A stretch of DNA of 34,655 bases from Nitriliruptoraceae bacterium (GTDB taxonomy: Bacteria; Actinomycetota; Nitriliruptoria; Nitriliruptorales; Nitriliruptoraceae): NCBI GenBank assembly GCA_007130695.1, contig SLRZ01000196.1, positions 1-34,655 on the forward strand. Reading direction: 5' to 3'. Position 1 is the stretch's first letter, and each line of letters starts with the position of its first letter. The position numbers and the translations under genes are program-made. This document shows positions 17,234 through 25,667 of this stretch, one piece after another. The notes below the pieces were generated by a model. The model worked only from the letters and a program-made list of their open reading frames with translations. It did no database searches and was not told the DNA's origin.

Positions 17234-19122
17234 GCGTCGACGAGAAGCTCATCCGGGCGGCGGTCGACTGCGCGGAGGTGCCCGCGCTGCTGCCGGCCGT
17301 CGCGCAGCTGACGAACGACGAGACGCTGCTGCGCGAGGACCTGCGCCCCGACCCCGACCGCCTGCTCGAACCGGACGCCGGGCTGACGCCCGAACAGCTC
17401 GACACGGCACGCGACCTCGCGTTCGAGGCGCTGCGCGACCATCTCGCCGCCGGCGCCCCGGCCGGCGAGGTCGACCCGGACCGCCTGCGCCGCCTGTTGA
17501 CCTTCGTCGTGGGCGACGACGCGGTGGTCGGGGAGTACCTCCCGTTGTTCCGTGAGGAGCTGTGCGCCGCCGGTGAGGACCCGCGTGCGCCGGGGTGGCA
17601 CAAGGACGAGGTCGCACCCGACACGTCCTTCCGGGTCGCGATCGTCGGCGCGGGGATGTCCGGACTGCTCGCCGCGTACCGGTGCCGGCAGGCCGGGCTC
17701 GACGTGGTGGTCATCGACAAGAACCCCGACGTCGGTGGGACCTGGCTGGAGAACTCCTACCCGGGCTGCCGGGTGGACGTCCCCAACCACTTCTACAGCT
17801 ACTCGTTCGTCCAGCACGACTGGCCGCAGTACTTCTCCACCCAGCCGGTGCTGCTGGACTACTTTCGTCGCTGCGCGGAACAGTTCGGCGTCCTCGACGA
17901 CATCCGGTTCTCCACCGAGGTCACCGAGGCCGTCTACGACGAGGACCGCGAGCGGTGGTCGCTGTCCCTGCGTACCGACGAGGGGGAGGAGACCCTCGAG
18001 GCCCACGCGGTGATCAGCGCGGTCGGCCAACTCAACCGCCCCTCGTTCCCCGACATCCCCGGCCGCGACCGCTTCGAGGGCCCGGCGTTCCACTCCGCCG
18101 AGTGGGACCACGGGGTGACGCTGGAGGGTGCCCGGGTGGCCGTCATCGGCACCGGCGCGAGCGCCGTGCAGCTGATCCCGCACGTGGCCGAGCGGGCCGA
18201 ACGCCTCCTGGTCTTCCAGCGCACGCCGAACTGGTTCGTGCCCACCCCCGAGTACCAGCAGGACATTCCCGAGGCGCTGCGCTGGCTCCAGCGCCACGTG
18301 CCGGCCTACGCCTCCTGGTACCGCTTCTGGTTGTTCTGGCGGAACACCGAGGGAATGCTGGCCGCCACCGAGATCGACGAGGGCTGGGACGACCCGCGCT
18401 CGACCGGCGTGATCAACGACGTCCTGCGGGAACTGCTCACCGCCCACCTGCACAACGAGTTCGTCGAGGCGCCCGACCTGCTCGACGACGTCGTGCCGAC
18501 CTACCCGCCGTCCGCCAAGCGGGTGATCCGTGACGACGGGACCTGGGCGCGCACGCTGCAGCGCGACGACGTCGACCTGCTCACCGACGACATCGCGGAG
18601 ATCACCCCCCGCGGGGTGCGCACCGCCGACGGGACGGAGCACGAGGTCGACGTGATCGTCTACGGAACGGGTTTCCAGGCCTCGCGGTTCCTCACGCCGA
18701 TGCGGGTCGTGGGCCGCGACGGCGTCGACCTGCACGAACACTGGGACGGTGACGCACGGGCCTATCTCGGCATCAACGTGCCGGGGTTCCCGAACCTGTT
18801 CTGCCTGTACGGCCCGAACACCAACATCGTCATCAACGGCAGCATCATCTACTTCTCCGAGTGCTCGGTGAGCTACGTCATGGAGTGCCTGCGGCTCCTG
18901 CTCGAACAGGGGCACCGGTCGATGGACGTACGACCGGAGGTCCACGACGAGTACAACGACTGGATCGACCGGGGCAACGAGCAGCGGGTCTGGAGCGTTC
19001 CCGGGGTCAACAGTTGGTACAAGAACGCCACCGGACGTTCGGCGCAGAACTGGCCGTTCTCCCTGCTCGAGTACTGGAAGCAGACGCGCCGACCCCGGCC
19101 ACGGGACTACGAGTTACGCTGA
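17230..19122 (+). CDS. Baeyer-Villiger flavin monooxygenase with HAPMO-like N-terminal extension
   Basis: 630 residues; the ATG overlaps the previous stop (ATGA). Residues 1-130 form a helical extension ([20 protein letters not shown]), as in 4-hydroxyacetophenone monooxygenase. Then come the FAD motif GAGMSG (140-145), [25 protein letters not shown], and the Baeyer-Villiger fingerprint F-x-G-x3-H-x3-W-D (F282, H288, W292). The NADPH Rossmann GTGASA (307-312), [13 protein letters not shown] and [11 protein letters not shown] complete the type I BVMO set. It should insert oxygen next to a carbonyl using NADPH and O2, giving an ester or lactone. Length (HAPMO is about 640 aa) and the extension make a HAPMO-related enzyme more likely than a cyclohexanone-type one. 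The substrate may be an aryl or long-chain ketone, which is not certain. Confidence 0.92.
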   Translation: MSVDEKLIRAAVDCAEVPALLPAVAQLTNDETLLREDLRPDPDRLLEPDAGLTPEQLDTARDLAFEALRDHLAAGAPAGEVDPDRLRRLLTFVVGDDAVVGEYLPLFREELCAAGEDPRAPGWHKDEVAPDTSFRVAIVGAGMSGLLAAYRCRQAGLDVVVIDKNPDVGGTWLENSYPGCRVDVPNHFYSYSFVQHDWPQYFSTQPVLLDYFRRCAEQFGVLDDIRFSTEVTEAVYDEDRERWSLSLRTDEGEETLEAHAVISAVGQLNRPSFPDIPGRDRFEGPAFHSAEWDHGVTLEGARVAVIGTGASAVQLIPHVAERAERLLVFQRTPNWFVPTPEYQQDIPEALRWLQRHVPAYASWYRFWLFWRNTEGMLAATEIDEGWDDPRSTGVINDVLRELLTAHLHNEFVEAPDLLDDVVPTYPPSAKRVIRDDGTWARTLQRDDVDLLTDDIAEITPRGVRTADGTEHEVDVIVYGTGFQASRFLTPMRVVGRDGVDLHEHWDGDARAYLGINVPGFPNLFCLYGPNTNIVINGSIIYFSECSVSYVMECLRLLLEQGHRSMDVRPEVHDEYNDWIDRGNEQRVWSVPGVNSWYKNATGRSAQNWPFSLLEYWKQTRRPRPRDYELR

Positions 19123-19135
19123 GCCGCGCACGGCT
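19122..19135 (+). terminator. Hairpin overlapping BVMO stop codon
   Basis: AGCCG-CGCA-CGGCT followed by GTTT. The stem starts at the last base of the BVMO stop codon. It has a short stem and short T-run but the right position to end the three-gene oxidative operon. Confidence 0.4.
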
Positions 19136-19231
19136 GTTTGGGCGCGCGGCGATCGCGCGACGTTCCCAGTGGGGCTACAGCCGGCGGCCCGGATGTCGAC
19201 GACGGTGGCGACGAGGGCAGGGGGGCAGGCG

Positions 19232-22141
19232 ATGGCCGGGGAGTCGACGCCGGACGGTGGGCGGCCGGCGCCGGCACGGGAAGAAGCCCGCGAGACGGCC
19301 TCGACCACCACCGGCCTGGTCGTGAACTACGTGCGGATACACCGGGGCGAGCGGTGCGTGGGAGAACTGCTGTCCCGCGCGGGGGTGCCGTTCACCGCCG
19401 AGGAGCTCGAGGACCCGGCACGATGGTTCTCCTACGACACGCGCATCCGGCTCTTCGAGGCCGCCACCGAGGTGTTCGACGACCCTGCGACCCCGTTCCT
19501 GATCGGGGCGACGGCCCTGGAGAGCAACCTGCCGCCGGCGATCGTCCTGCTGATCCGGGCGATCGGCTCGCCACGGCAGGTGTTCCGCCAGCTGCCCTCC
19601 GCGGTCACCAAGTTCTCCACCACCTCCACCATGGAGATGCTCGAGACCGGGGCCGGTCACGCCACGATCCGCTACCGCCTGCACGAGGGCTACCGCCACT
19701 CGCGCCTGGACTGCCAGTACGCACAGGGGCTGATCTCCACCGTCCCCAGCATGTTCTCCCTACCCCCGGCGCGCATCGCGCACCCCCGGTGCGAGTCCGA
19801 CGGGCACGAGGCCTGCGTCTACCACGTCACCTGGCAGCGCCGACCACGACTGGGACGGTGGTCCCGGCGGCAGCGGGGTGAGGACCCCGAGTACCGGGCC
19901 CTGCGGGGCCAGCTGACGGCGCTGCAGTCGGCGGCGTCCGACCTGGTGGGCAGCCAGGCGATCGAGGACACCCTCGCCCGCATCACCGAACGGGCGGCCG
20001 CGGCCGTCGTGGCGCCCGCCTATCTGCTGGCGGTCCACGGGCCGGACGGTGGGCCGCCGCTGGTCCACAGCTCCGGCCTGGATGCCGCGACCGAGCAGGC
20101 CTGGGCAGGCACCCTGCTCGAGGGTGGTGACCTCGGTCCCCACGCCGTGACCGTCGACGTCGCCACGGCGCGACGCTTCCACGGGCGACTCGCGGCCCTC
20201 TACGACCCGCAGCAGTACGGGCTGGCCGACGAGGCGGAGCTGCTGTCGGCCTACGCCGCACATGCGGCGGCCGCGCTCGAGATGCTGTTCTCCCTGGAAG
20301 CCTCCCGGCGGGAGGAGGCCCGTGCCCGTCACCTGTTGGGCCTGGCGCACCGGCTCGCGGAGACGGACCGGGAGCTCGAGGTGGCTGAGGCCGTCGTCGA
20401 GCTGGCGCCCACGATCCTCGACGTGCCGCGCGCCTCGGTGCTCGCCTGGGACCCCGGACAGGGACGTCTCCGCGGCCTGGCGGCCCACGGGCTGGATCCG
20501 GCGCAGCGCACCGCGTTGTTCGAGACCGGTCTGCGACCGGACGACACCCCCGAACTCGCGCGGATGCTCACCCGGCACGAACCCACCCTGCTGGAGACCT
20601 CGTCGGCCAGCGAGGGGCTCCGGCTGCTGCTCGCCGCGGTCGACACCGACGCCGTGATGGCCATGCCGCTGCTGGCCGGGGAGACGCTCCTCGGGGTCCT
20701 CACGGTCAGCCACGGGCTGCCGTCGCCCGAGGGGTGGCCCGACCGGGAGGCCTACGAGCGGTTGCAGGGCATCGCGGAACAGGCCGCGGCCGCTATGCAG
20801 AACGCGCGCCTGCTGGCCCAGATCCGCCACCAGGTGCACCACGACAGCCTGACGTCCCTACCGAACAGGCTGTTGTTCATGCAGGAGCTCACCCGCCGGG
20901 TCGCGTCCCCGGAGGAGGAGCCGGACGCGGTGCTGTTCTGCGACCTCGACGGCTTCAAGCGGGTGAACGACACCCTGGGGCACGCTGCCGGGGACGAACT
21001 GTTGCGGCAGGTCTCCGCGCGACTGCGCTCGGTGCTGCGGGGCGAGGACCTCGTTGCGCGTCTGAGCGGTGACGAGTTCGCCCTGCTGGTGTCGGGGCCC
21101 GGGGCGGGCGGTGTCGCCGACGAGGTGGCCGACCGCATCATCGACGAGTTCTCCGCACCCTTCCGGATCGACGGCCGTGAGCTGCGCATCAGTGCCAGCG
21201 TGGGCGTCGCCGTCCGTCGCGACGGTGAACACGGCGACGACGTCCTCCGCCGGGCGGACGTGGCGATGTACTCGGCCAAGGAACGCCGACGGACGCAGGC
21301 GGTGGCCGCCGGCCGGCCGGCCCGGGCGTCGGCCGTGGACCGGTCCTCGGGCGAGGAACTGCTCGCCGCGATCCACGAGGGGGCCTTCGAGCTCCACTAC
21401 CAGCCCATCGTCGTCATCGATCCCACGGGAACCCCGCCGGTGGCCGAGGGCGTCATCGGCCAGGAGGCGCTGGCACGGTGGCGTCACCCACGCCGTGGCC
21501 TGTTGACGCCCGCCGCGTTCCTGCCGGACGCGCTCGAGACCGGGACGGTGGTGGATCTCGATCTGTGGGCGCTGCGCACGGCGCTCGCCGCCCGGGCGAC
21601 GTGGACCGACCACGACCAACCACCCCGGGTGGCGGTGAACCTCTCGGCGCAGACCCTCGTGGACCGGCGGTTGCCCGGCGAGGTCCGTGCCGCGCTCGTG
21701 GCCAGTGACCTCGAGCCCGCCTCGCTCACGCTCGAGATCACCGAGAGCCGCTCGCTGGCCGACCTGCCCGGGGTGGTCGAGCAGTTGACCGAACTGCGCC
21801 GGCTCGGGGTCCGGGTCTCCCTCGACGACTTCGGGACCGGCTACTCGACGCTCACGTGGCTGCAGCGCCTCCCGATCGACGAGATCAAACTCGACCGCAG
21901 CTTCGTGGCCGACCTCGGCGCGGGCCCACGCTCCGGTCACCTCATCGAGGGCGTGCTCGCATTGGCGCGGGCCCTGGAGGTCGAGGTGGTCGCTGAAGGG
22001 GTCGAGACCGAGGAGCAACTGGCACGGCTCGGCGCGGCGGGGTGTCGGACCGTCCAGGGATTCCTGTTCTCGCGCCCCACCCCCGTGCCCAACGGCGTGG
22101 CGGCGCTGCTCTGCGCGGCCGATACCCCGTCGGAGCGATGA
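19232..22141 (+). CDS. Cyclic-di-GMP GGDEF-EAL protein with GAF domains and N-terminal sensor
   Basis: 969 residues from the ATG at 19232, six bases after a G-rich ribosome site; GTG 19169 and ATG 19193 are alternative starts. An N-terminal region (about 25-200) of unknown type ends in [15 protein letters not shown], reminiscent of V4R/hydrocarbon- or heme-NO-like sensors. Two GAF-like domains follow (about 240-355 and 375-525). The GGDEF domain (about 535-690) has the motif SGDEF (612-616) and an inhibitory RxxD (R603-D606) five residues before it. The EAL domain (about 705-960) has EALARW (745-750), [21 protein letters not shown] and AEGVETEEQ, so the phosphodiesterase residues look complete. 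It has no membrane helix. It can potentially both make and break cyclic-di-GMP, set by the sensory part. Its 3' end carries a hairpin. Confidence 0.92.
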   Translation: MAGESTPDGGRPAPAREEARETASTTTGLVVNYVRIHRGERCVGELLSRAGVPFTAEELEDPARWFSYDTRIRLFEAATEVFDDPATPFLIGATALESNLPPAIVLLIRAIGSPRQVFRQLPSAVTKFSTTSTMEMLETGAGHATIRYRLHEGYRHSRLDCQYAQGLISTVPSMFSLPPARIAHPRCESDGHEACVYHVTWQRRPRLGRWSRRQRGEDPEYRALRGQLTALQSAASDLVGSQAIEDTLARITERAAAAVVAPAYLLAVHGPDGGPPLVHSSGLDAATEQAWAGTLLEGGDLGPHAVTVDVATARRFHGRLAALYDPQQYGLADEAELLSAYAAHAAAALEMLFSLEASRREEARARHLLGLAHRLAETDRELEVAEAVVELAPTILDVPRASVLAWDPGQGRLRGLAAHGLDPAQRTALFETGLRPDDTPELARMLTRHEPTLLETSSASEGLRLLLAAVDTDAVMAMPLLAGETLLGVLTVSHGLPSPEGWPDREAYERLQGIAEQAAAAMQNARLLAQIRHQVHHDSLTSLPNRLLFMQELTRRVASPEEEPDAVLFCDLDGFKRVNDTLGHAAGDELLRQVSARLRSVLRGEDLVARLSGDEFALLVSGPGAGGVADEVADRIIDEFSAPFRIDGRELRISASVGVAVRRDGEHGDDVLRRADVAMYSAKERRRTQAVAAGRPARASAVDRSSGEELLAAIHEGAFELHYQPIVVIDPTGTPPVAEGVIGQEALARWRHPRRGLLTPAAFLPDALETGTVVDLDLWALRTALAARATWTDHDQPPRVAVNLSAQTLVDRRLPGEVRAALVASDLEPASLTLEITESRSLADLPGVVEQLTELRRLGVRVSLDDFGTGYSTLTWLQRLPIDEIKLDRSFVADLGAGPRSGHLIEGVLALARALEVEVVAEGVETEEQLARLGAAGCRTVQGFLFSRPTPVPNGVAALLCAADTPSER

Positions 22142-22167
22142 CCCGGCGCGTTCGTTCTCCGCCGGGT
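22141..22167 (+). terminator. 8-bp hairpin overlapping GGDEF-EAL stop codon
   Basis: ACCCGGCG-N11-CGCCGGGT is a perfect 8-bp stem beginning at the last base of the TGA of the GGDEF-EAL gene and ending 20 nt before the MFS start. It is followed by a T-containing but not uniform tract (GAAGTAGTTT). It is probably a terminator or a barrier between the two genes. Confidence 0.5.
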
Positions 22168-22187
22168 GCCGAAGTAGTTTGCGCCGC

Positions 22188-23723
22188 ATGAGGCGCCGGG
22201 GCACCCAGAGCGACGGCGGGGCTGCGGCCCCGTGTCCGTCGGAGGGCGCGACGGATGGGCGTGGGCGCTGGTACCCGTGGGTCGTGATGGGGGTGGTGCT
22301 GGCGGGCAGCTATCTCGTCGTGCTCAACACCACTGTGCTGGGTGTGGCCCTGCCCGACATCTCCCGGGATCTCGGTCCGGGCGCCCGGTTGGACGCGGAC
22401 TGGGTCATCACCACCTACCTGCTCGCGGTGGTGGGCGTGCAGCCCGCCACCTCGTGGCTCGCGGATCGTCTGGGGCACAAGCGCCTCTACGTCGGCTGCC
22501 TGGTCGGCTTCGCGCTGGGCTCGCTGCTGTGCGCCCTCGCGCCGACCATGGAGACCCTGCTGGTGGCCCGGTTCGTGCAGGGCGCGGGTGGCGGTGCGCT
22601 CATGCCGCTGGGCATGGCCATGGTCCTGGACGTCTTCCCCCCGCACCGTCGGGGCTTCGTCCTGGGGGTGCGCGGGGTGGCGATCATGGCCGGACCGGCG
22701 CTGGGTCCGCCCATCGGCGGCGTCATCGTCACCCAGGCCAGCTGGCGGTGGATCTTCGGTGCCCTGGTGCCGATCGCCGTCCTCGCGGTGGTGCTGGCGG
22801 CACGGCTGCTGCGCGACCCGGGCCACCGGGCGCACCGACCGTTGGACAAGGGCGGCTGGGTGCTCGCGTTCCTCGGTATCGGCCTGGTAGTGGTCGCGGC
22901 CCGCCAGGCCGCCGACTGGGGGTTCACGGCGCCCGCCACCTGGTCCACCTTCCTCCTCGGGGTCGGCCTGCTGCTGGTGCTGGGGGTGCGCTCCCGCGGC
23001 CGACCGCACCCCATCATCGAGCCACGACTGTTCGCGGTGCCCCTCTACGCGCTCTCGCTCGTGATGGTCTGGCTCGTGACGGTCGTGCTCTACGCCCGGC
23101 TGAACTTCCTGCCGATCGAGCTGCAGGTCGTGCGCGGCCTGCCGGCCCAGCAGGTGGGGTTCATCCTGGTGCCCTCGGCCCTCGGGCTGGCCGTGACGAT
23201 GGCCATGGGCGGCTGGCTCGCCGACCGCGTCGGCGCCCGTGTGCCGACGATGGTGGGCCTGAGCGTGCTGAGCCTGACGACCTGGCAGCTTTCCTCACTG
23301 GAGCCCACGACGCAGGTGTCGTGGATCGTGGGGGTGCTGCTGCTCCAGGGGCTGGGCAGCGGGCTCATGCGCATCCCCGTCAACGTCACCGGGATGAACG
23401 CCCTGGGCAACCGCGACATCACCCAGGGGGCGGCGCTTCGCTCGTTGAACCGCCAGGTGGCCGGCGCCCTGGCCGTGGCGGTGCTGGCCGGGCTGCTCAC
23501 CCTCCAGCTCGGCTCGATCGCGCCCGAGGTCACCACCGCCGCCGAGATCGCCGAGGCCCAGGCGGCCTACAACTCGCTGTTCCGGGTGGCGTTCGTGTTC
23601 GTCCTGCTCGCACTGTGCGGGTCGGTCTTCATGCCGGGAAAGCGCCGGATGGCCGAGCTGCAGGCGGAGCGGGCCCGCGAGTACGCCGACGAGGAGGCGC
23701 GGGGCCCGGACTCTGACCGCTGA
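22188..23723 (+). CDS. MFS drug exporter, DHA2 (EmrB/QacA) type
   Basis: 511 residues from the ATG at 22188 (TTG 22179 is in frame but no better; neither has a strong ribosome site). The first helix carries VVLNTTVLGVALPDISRDLG, the DHA2 signature. Motif A is LADRLGHKRLY and motif C is GPALGPPIGG in helix 5. About 14 membrane segments can be counted, typical for the EmrB/QacA branch, including KGGWVLAFLGIGLVVVAARQA near the middle. It exports hydrophobic or cationic compounds with proton exchange. No MarR/TetR regulator and no EmrA-type adaptor is adjacent. The helix-4 to helix-5 region QGAGGGALMPLGMAMVLDVFP is standard. Confidence 0.9.
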   Translation: MRRRGTQSDGGAAAPCPSEGATDGRGRWYPWVVMGVVLAGSYLVVLNTTVLGVALPDISRDLGPGARLDADWVITTYLLAVVGVQPATSWLADRLGHKRLYVGCLVGFALGSLLCALAPTMETLLVARFVQGAGGGALMPLGMAMVLDVFPPHRRGFVLGVRGVAIMAGPALGPPIGGVIVTQASWRWIFGALVPIAVLAVVLAARLLRDPGHRAHRPLDKGGWVLAFLGIGLVVVAARQAADWGFTAPATWSTFLLGVGLLLVLGVRSRGRPHPIIEPRLFAVPLYALSLVMVWLVTVVLYARLNFLPIELQVVRGLPAQQVGFILVPSALGLAVTMAMGGWLADRVGARVPTMVGLSVLSLTTWQLSSLEPTTQVSWIVGVLLLQGLGSGLMRIPVNVTGMNALGNRDITQGAALRSLNRQVAGALAVAVLAGLLTLQLGSIAPEVTTAAEIAEAQAAYNSLFRVAFVFVLLALCGSVFMPGKRRMAELQAERAREYADEEARGPDSDR

Positions 23724-23745
23724 GCAGCGCGGCCCGGATCGTCCC

Positions 23746-23775
23746 TTGTGACATCAAACGATGATGACGTAAGGT
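23746..23775 (+). promoter_or_regulatory. Putative promoter and operator of first paralogous membrane gene
   Basis: TTGTGA (23746-23751), 18 bp, TAAGGT (23770-23775) makes a plausible -35/-10 pair, 28 bp before the ATG at 23804. The 10-mer TGTGACATCA (23747-23756) overlaps the -35 and is repeated exactly upstream of the second paralogue at 25612. An imperfect inverted repeat TGACATCA-N5-TGATGACG spans the spacer. The shared 10-mer suggests one regulator for both genes. Confidence 0.5.
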
Positions 23776-23803
23776 GCGCCCGCCACCATGGGAGGGGAGC
23801 CTG

Positions 23804-25585
23804 ATGGGCGTCGCACTGTTCGTCGCGGAATCGTCGAGCGAGATCATGGGCGGCAGCGCCCTGGCGAGCTGGCGGCCGGTGGTGATCCTGCTGGGGATCG
23901 TCGGCGGGATCATGGTCCTGCTGTGGGCCCGCGGCGAGGCGGGTGACCACGACAACGCGCTCGCCCGCTTCCTCCTGCGTGGGCCGGGCGCCCTGGCCCG
24001 GGTGACGGGACTGCCCGCCTGGGCGGCCGTCGCCGTGGTCGGGACCTTCGGGGGGTTGCTGGTCGCGGGGTACGGCTTCTACACCGACGTCGCCTACCAC
24101 GTGGCCTACGGCCGCGACGAGACGTTGTTCACGGCACCGCACACGGCGATCTTCGTGGGCCTGTGCCTCATCGCCGCGTCTTCGTTCCTGGGGATCGCCA
24201 CGGCGCACCTCGAGCGCGCCGACGTCGGGGTCCGCCTGTCGGGGATCCGGGTGCCGTGGTCGCTGCTGCCTCTGACCGTCCTCGGGACTTCGGCGGTGCT
24301 CGGCTTCCCGATCGACGAACTCTGGCATGCGCAGTACGGCGTGGACGTCACCATGTGGAGCCCGCCGCACATGCTGATGATCATGGGCGCGGCGATGTCG
24401 GGCACCGCGGTGTGGCTCGTGCTGGCCGAGGCCGGCGCGGCCGCGCACGAGTCCAAGCGCAATCTGGCGCTGCACGCCATCACCGCGACGCTCGCCATCC
24501 AGGGGTTGGCCGCGCCGCTGGGTGAGTTCAGCTTCGGGGTCCCGCAGTTCCAGCAGCTCTACCACCCGGTGATCGTCATGATCGGCGGTGGCGCCCTGGT
24601 GGCCGCCCGCCTCGTGCTGGGTCGGGGCTGGACGCTCGGGGTGCTGGTGATCTCGTTCGCGTTGAGCCAGATCGACGCCCTGCTGCTGGCCGACAGCTCA
24701 CCGGTGGCCACGGTGGAACCCATGCTGTGGCTCGGCTCTGCGGTCGCCATCGAGCTCGTCGCGCTCGTGTTCGGCACGGACCGGGTTCTTCGCTTCGCGG
24801 TCGTCTCCGGACTCGGGGTGGCCACGGTCGGCCTGGCCACCGAGTGGTGGTGGAACAGCACCTACGCCTGGCAACCGTGGACGACGTCGCTGCTGCCCGA
24901 GGTACTCCTGGTCGCCGCCCCGGCCGCGGTGGCGATGGCCGTCGTGGCCGCGGGCTTCGGTGGTGCGCTGACCTGGCGACGCGACCTGGTGCCCGCCCCG
25001 GCGATCCTCGGCGGCCTGGTCGTGATCTTCGTGGCCCTGGCGGTCCCGCTGCCCCGCACGGTCTCGGAGGTCGCCGCGGCGGTGACCGTGCACGAGCAGG
25101 GGGAGGGGCTGGCCACGATCGAGGCCCGGCTCGACCCGCCGGATGCGGCCGAGGACGCCCGGTGGTTCATCGCGGCGGCCTGGCAGGGGGGCGGCAACCA
25201 GGTGTCGGACATGCGGCACCTGGGAAACGGGCACTACGTCTCCGAGGAGCCGATCGAGGTCGACGGCGGCTGGAAGAGCATGCTGCGCCTGCACGTGGGC
25301 TCGGACATGATGGCCGTCCCGCTGCGCATGCCGGCCGACCCGGAGTTCGGGCTCGACGCCATCCCGTTGGAGGACCGCACGCAGCCATTCGAGTCCGAGC
25401 GCCACTACCTGCTGCGTGAGACCACCGACGGCCCCCAGGGGCTCGCGATCGCGGTCCGGTTGCTGTACGCCGCCCTGACCGTCGCGTTCCTCGCGGCCAT
25501 GATCGTCGCCAGCCGTCGCGTGGCGATGGCGCGCGCGCCGGTGACCGACGAGGCGCGGAGGGGGGAGGTGCCGGCCGGCGTCTGA
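23804..25585 (+). CDS. Polytopic membrane protein with duplicated His module, paralogue A, unknown function
   Basis: 593 residues from the ATG at 23804, six bases after GGAGGGG; the track's GTG at 23774 would lie in the promoter. Helices can be placed at about 24-42, 72-92, 110-132, 150-170, 186-208 and several more up to about 415. Residues 95-119 and 171-195 share D-x3-H-x2-YG-x-D-x-T-x4-PH-x5-G with identical spacing, so the core is an internal duplication. His99, 113, 175, 189, 224 and 254 are all kept in the neighbour. Residues 418-540 form an exported domain (LDPPDAAEDARWF, GNGHYVSEEPIEVDGGW) resembling YtkA/FixH-like folds, and a last helix lies at about 546-570. No CxxCH or known catalytic motif is present. 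Metal or heme binding in the membrane is a possible role, unproven. Confidence 0.8.
   Translation: MGVALFVAESSSEIMGGSALASWRPVVILLGIVGGIMVLLWARGEAGDHDNALARFLLRGPGALARVTGLPAWAAVAVVGTFGGLLVAGYGFYTDVAYHVAYGRDETLFTAPHTAIFVGLCLIAASSFLGIATAHLERADVGVRLSGIRVPWSLLPLTVLGTSAVLGFPIDELWHAQYGVDVTMWSPPHMLMIMGAAMSGTAVWLVLAEAGAAAHESKRNLALHAITATLAIQGLAAPLGEFSFGVPQFQQLYHPVIVMIGGGALVAARLVLGRGWTLGVLVISFALSQIDALLLADSSPVATVEPMLWLGSAVAIELVALVFGTDRVLRFAVVSGLGVATVGLATEWWWNSTYAWQPWTTSLLPEVLLVAAPAAVAMAVVAAGFGGALTWRRDLVPAPAILGGLVVIFVALAVPLPRTVSEVAAAVTVHEQGEGLATIEARLDPPDAAEDARWFIAAAWQGGGNQVSDMRHLGNGHYVSEEPIEVDGGWKSMLRLHVGSDMMAVPLRMPADPEFGLDAIPLEDRTQPFESERHYLLRETTDGPQGLAIAVRLLYAALTVAFLAAMIVASRRVAMARAPVTDEARRGEVPAGV
24086..24388 (+). 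repeat. Internal duplicated His module in paralogue A
   Basis: Two 25-residue copies at 24086-24160 and 24314-24388 (residues 95-119 and 171-195) have nine identical positions: D1, H5, Y8, G9, D11, T13, P18, H19 and G25. The repeat period is 76 residues. The same pair is found in paralogue B at 25950-26024 and 26178-26252, with the same numbering. Each module puts two His 14 residues apart, at a loop-helix junction. Confidence 0.75.
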
Positions 25586-25593
25586 GCCACCCG

Positions 25594-25634
25594 TTGCATT
25601 ACACTGGACAGTGTGACATCATCTACTGTCACAC
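25594..25634 (+). promoter_or_regulatory. Putative promoter with perfect inverted-repeat operator of second paralogue
   Basis: TTGCAT (25594-25599), 17 bp, CATCAT (25617-25622) is one possible -35/-10 pair; TACACT (25600-25605) is an alternative -10. GTGTGACA-N8-TGTCACAC (25611-25634) is a perfect 8-bp inverted repeat that overlaps or directly follows these elements, and an inner ACACT-GGAC-AGTGT repeat lies at 25601-25614. The left arm contains the 10-mer shared with the promoter of paralogue A. Binding of a dimeric repressor here would block transcription. Confidence 0.55.
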
Positions 25635-25667
25635 GATCAGGCTCTGTCGCTGCGGGGAGACACGCAC

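Noticed and set aside
17104-18945. 613-residue - strand ORF
   Set aside because: Antisense to the BVMO gene, whose FAD, NADPH and BVMO motifs are intact.
25611-25634. CRP/FNR site (TGTGA-N6-TCACA)
   Set aside because: The half-sites are similar but separated by 12 bases rather than 6, so a canonical CRP site does not fit.
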